Part shown: positions 33,174 to 34,937 of the stretch, piece by piece
How the letters are laid out: each line of letters begins with the position of its first letter
How positions within the stretch are numbered: the first letter of the stretch is position 1
Origin: Paenibacillus puerhi
GTDB lineage: Bacteria > Bacillota > Bacilli > Paenibacillales > NBRC-103111
DNA length: 34,937 bases
Direction: 5' to 3'
Assembly: GCF_009846885.1 (NCBI RefSeq)
Contig: NZ_WUWM01000029.1
Location: 1 to 34,937 of the forward strand
Made by a program: the position numbers and the translations under genes
Notes under the pieces: model-generated
Database searches by the model: none
What the model saw: the letters and a program-made list of their open reading frames with translations, nothing else
What the model was told of the DNA's origin: nothing

Positions 33174-33590
33174 TTATGCACTTAAAGGGTATCGCGGCGT
33201 AATACAAAACTCTCCCGTAATGTTCGGTGTCACATCTGTACCAGCCGCAACAACTAATTGTATCGTATCGAATCCGGTTTTGGTGAAAGCAAATGCTGTA
33301 CCCGGTGTAATGGTGTCGGTTTCTATAATCGTTCCTGCTGTTCCTCCTACCAGAAAGTTAACCGTAATGGCCCTTCCAGCAGGGGCAACGCCAATCATTA
33401 CGGTTCCGGTTGCATAAACACTGGCGGGATTTACGTTTAAGCGGTATAGGACGTGGGTAATCGCCCCGGCAACTGGCGTAATATTAATCGGATAACAAAC
33501 TTGATCCTGAACAAATGTAACCTGATTGCAGCAAGAGAAATTACTCTCGGCAACCATCGGACTACGAGATGAACCACCTCGGCACCCCAT
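33174..33590 (-). CDS. S-Ena-type endospore appendage subunit (DUF3992-like)
   Basis: 138 aa; AAGGAGGGG lies 9 bp before the ATG. The N-terminal connector carries a Cys pair (Cys20-Cys21) followed by VQDQVC and then a beta-rich jellyroll that ends GEFCITPRYPL. This order (N-terminal CC, then VQDxVC, then GEFC near the end) is that of Ena1-type appendage proteins of Bacillus spores. There these subunits stack into very tough S-type fibres cross-linked by disulfides between neighbouring subunits. No signal peptide, as expected for a mother-cell product assembled on spores. Its neighbour across the gap shares the CC position, and a collagen-like protein lies close by. Confidence 0.78.
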   Translation of the reverse strand: MGCRGGSSRSPMVAESNFSCCNQVTFVQDQVCYPINITPVAGAITHVLYRLNVNPASVYATGTVMIGVAPAGRAITVNFLVGGTAGTIIETDTITPGTAFAFTKTGFDTIQLVVAAGTDVTPNITGEFCITPRYPLSA

Positions 33591-33818
33591 ATAAGAACCC
33601 CTCCTTCATGTAACTCCTTATACAGTATTTTGACCCATCCGTTTTCGTCTGAGCAAATTCATCAGGCTATACGGCCATTTTAAGGCGTTGGCGTTTTTTT
33701 AGGCGAGTTTATTAATTGTAGGACGATGTGTGTTTGCCTAGCACATTTCGTGCGGTAAAACGATATGCAAATACATATAGCTGCCCTGCCTCGGCGGTTA
33801 AGCTGGGAGTGATATGAC
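33591..33818. promoter_or_regulatory. Divergent control region of the two spore-surface genes
   Basis: A 228-bp region between divergent genes. On the plus strand CATATAGCT (about 33775) fits the -10 of mother-cell sigma factors (CATANNNT), but I cannot fix a -35. Regulation by SigK or SigE is inferred from gene content. Confidence 0.3.
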
Positions 33819-34238
33819 TTGGGGAAAACCGTTCAGGTTAACAAACAAACGACGATCGTTCAAGTAAATCAAAAATGCTGTCAGACAAAGAGAAAAAAAC
33901 AAAACCGAAAGCAAAAAAAGTATTTCATTGAAAAAGTTTGTGGTGTCATTTTTCAGAAGTCTCTTTCCCCTCCTCAGGTCTACTTTAGAGCGATAGGCGT
34001 ACGTCCCTCCGCAACGCTAAACATACAAAATGATACCAACTGCGATATGGAAGCCATCATAAAGATGAGGACAAAGGAAATTACGCAGACGGTCAAGCAA
34101 TCCCAACAAGTATCCATGGTGCTTCCATCCTTAGCGAGACTTTCCATTCGATGGGCTGGGGGGGAATCCCCCATTTGTAGAGGGCGTTACACGATCATCC
34201 TGCGTCACGGCAAGAAAACTCGTTTAAGGCTGTATTAA
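33819..34238 (+). CDS. Small Cys-Cys protein, possible spore appendage or coat component
   Basis: 139 aa from TTG with GGGAG 9 bp upstream. Cys20-Cys21 sits at exactly the same positions as in the divergent Ena-like protein. A very basic stretch follows ([11 protein letters not shown], residues 24-34). The second half is beta-rich ([19 protein letters not shown], then [20 protein letters not shown]) and ends [14 protein letters not shown]. No family recognised with certainty; fold and context suggest a linker or minor Ena-type component. Its 3' end overlaps the convergent collagen-like gene by 15 bp. Confidence 0.6.
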   Translation: MGKTVQVNKQTTIVQVNQKCCQTKRKKQNRKQKKYFIEKVCGVIFQKSLSPPQVYFRAIGVRPSATLNIQNDTNCDMEAIIKMRTKEITQTVKQSQQVSMVLPSLARLSIRWAGGESPICRGRYTIILRHGKKTRLRLY

Positions 34239-34937
34239 AGCACCGGTAAAAGTTATTGCTCCGACCGCTGTTGCTGTATTGGAAATAGCCAATCCTGATA
34301 GAGTATACGTAACATTTCCAGTACCAGGGGTTAAATCGACATGGTTGATACTCGTAGCACCAAATGCGCTGCTCCCGAACCGTTCATCATTAATACTGAA
34401 AATGACGGTTGCCCCCCGTAGAATTTGAAATTGAATTACTGTATTTCCGGCATTAGTTCTCCACCCAATAATTCCGGTTAACCAAATGCGACCGTCGGCA
34501 GGAACCCCCGTTATAGTGATAGTTTTTAATGCTGTTGCAGCAGCGACTAAACCTATTGCAGAACTACCGGAGGTATTAGGGGTATTTTCCGACACCTGGA
34601 ATTGCTGGAAGACACCATTAGCCCCAGAAGGACCTGTTGATCCCGTTGCACCCGCTGGACCCGTTGCTCCCGTTGATCCCGTTGCTCCCGTTGCACCCGC
34701 TGGACCCGTTGCGCCCGTTGCTCCCGCTGCTCCTGTTGCTCCCGTTGCACCCGCTGCTCCCGTTGCTCCCGTTGCTCCCGTTGATCCCGTTGCACCCGCT
34801 GCTCCCGTTGCTCCCGTTGCTCCCGTTGCTCCCGTTGCTCCCGTTGCTCCCGTTGCTCCCGTTGCTCCCGTTGCTCCCGTTGCTCCCGTTGCTCCCGTTG
34901 CTCCCGTTGCTCCCGTTGCTCCCGTTGCTCCCGTTGC
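34224..34937 (-). CDS. Collagen-like (BclA-like) exosporium or appendage protein, C-terminal part
   Basis: The frame is open from the right edge to 34224 (237 residues visible; the N-terminus is outside). Residues from the edge to 34614 form 36 uninterrupted Gly-X-Y triplets, mostly Gly-Ala-Thr with some Ser, Pro or Ala variants; Thr-rich collagen is typical of glycosylated Bacillus spore fibres. The tail (from [12 protein letters not shown] on) is a ~130-residue beta-rich domain ([18 protein letters not shown] to [14 protein letters not shown], approximately) like the C1q/TNF-type trimer domain at BclA tips. Inferred role: trimeric surface fibre, perhaps linked to the Ena fibre. It overlaps the convergent small gene by 15 bp. 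Confidence 0.85.
   Translation of the reverse strand, partial: ATGATGATGATGATGATGATGATGATGATGATGATGATGATGATGAAGATGSTGATGATGAAGATGATGAAGATGATGPAGATGATGSTGATGPAGATGSTGPSGANGVFQQFQVSENTPNTSGSSAIGLVAAATALKTITITGVPADGRIWLTGIIGWRTNAGNTVIQFQILRGATVIFSINDERFGSSAFGATSINHVDLTPGTGNVTYTLSGLAISNTATAVGAITFTGALIQP
34801..34937 (-). repeat. Pure 9-bp tandem repeat inside the collagen gene
   Basis: About 15 perfect copies of GCAACGGGA (Ala-Thr-Gly) run up to the window edge, with further imperfect copies to 34617. The frame is preserved. Perfect nucleotide identity, not just protein identity, points to recent slippage expansion, so copy number may vary between strains. Confidence 0.9.

Noticed and set aside
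34614..34937. Regular short repeats that could suggest a CRISPR array or other satellite
   Set aside because: The 9-bp unit has no spacers and keeps one reading frame encoding Gly-X-Thr collagen triplets.

Overview
The window looks like a chromosome segment of a spore-forming, S-layer-bearing Gram-positive of the Paenibacillus type. The grounds are three SLH domains, copper-amine-oxidase-like 'stalk' domains, strong AGGAGG ribosome binding sites with frequent GTG/TTG starts, an Ena-type spore-appendage protein next to a collagen-like protein, and a GH105/AraC/Gfo-Idh-MocA sugar cluster. No rRNA, tRNA or CRISPR was seen.

Layout. (1) 1-7888, minus strand: a polymorphic-toxin locus. A 2082-aa secreted protein carries three SLH domains, Ig-like segments, a His/Cys caspase-like (C25/CHAT-like) peptidase region, a calcium-binding TSP3-like segment, a Hint domain and a C-terminal WHH-type nuclease toxin. 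A 105-aa putative immunity protein follows. Next comes a displaced, start-less and frameshifted second Hint + HNH-like toxin cassette, whose Hint DNA is a ~490-bp near-identical copy of the one in the main gene. The putative immunity gene of that cassette is cut after 31 codons by the end of an IS66-family element that runs off the left edge.

(2) 7966-22389, minus strand: one compact operon for a Tad/Flp-like secretion or pilus machine. In transcription order it has a CpaB-like SAF protein, a small receiver-like protein, a TadZ/CpaE-like MinD-family protein without the P-loop lysine, a membrane-anchored TadA/CpaF ATPase, a fused two-domain TadB-TadC platform, two clearly related pilin-like proteins, three more small membrane-anchored proteins, a stalk-domain protein and a 1307-aa secreted protein. 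No prepilin peptidase or secretin gene is present. The toxin gene follows 77 bp later on the same strand and may be co-transcribed.

(3) 22390-28741: gene remnants, terminators and a carbohydrate cluster. It holds a GH105 unsaturated glycuronyl hydrolase, two Gfo/Idh/MocA oxidoreductases and two AraC regulators. The second regulator has lost its 5' end and abuts the decayed C-terminus of a sugar-binding lipoprotein.

(4) 29149-33083: a secreted stalk + phytase-esterase-like protein under a perfect-looking palindromic operator, a small membrane protein, and an OmpR-type response regulator/histidine kinase pair.

(5) 33131-34937: spore-surface genes. These are an S-Ena-like appendage subunit, a divergent small protein with a Cys-Cys pair at the same residues, and the C-terminal part of a collagen-like (BclA-like) protein whose Gly-X-Thr repeat runs off the right edge.

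The most interesting parts are the Gram-positive Tad-like operon with its giant secreted proteins and adjacent toxin, and the toxin locus itself, which shows cassette duplication, frameshift and IS interruption of the second immunity gene.
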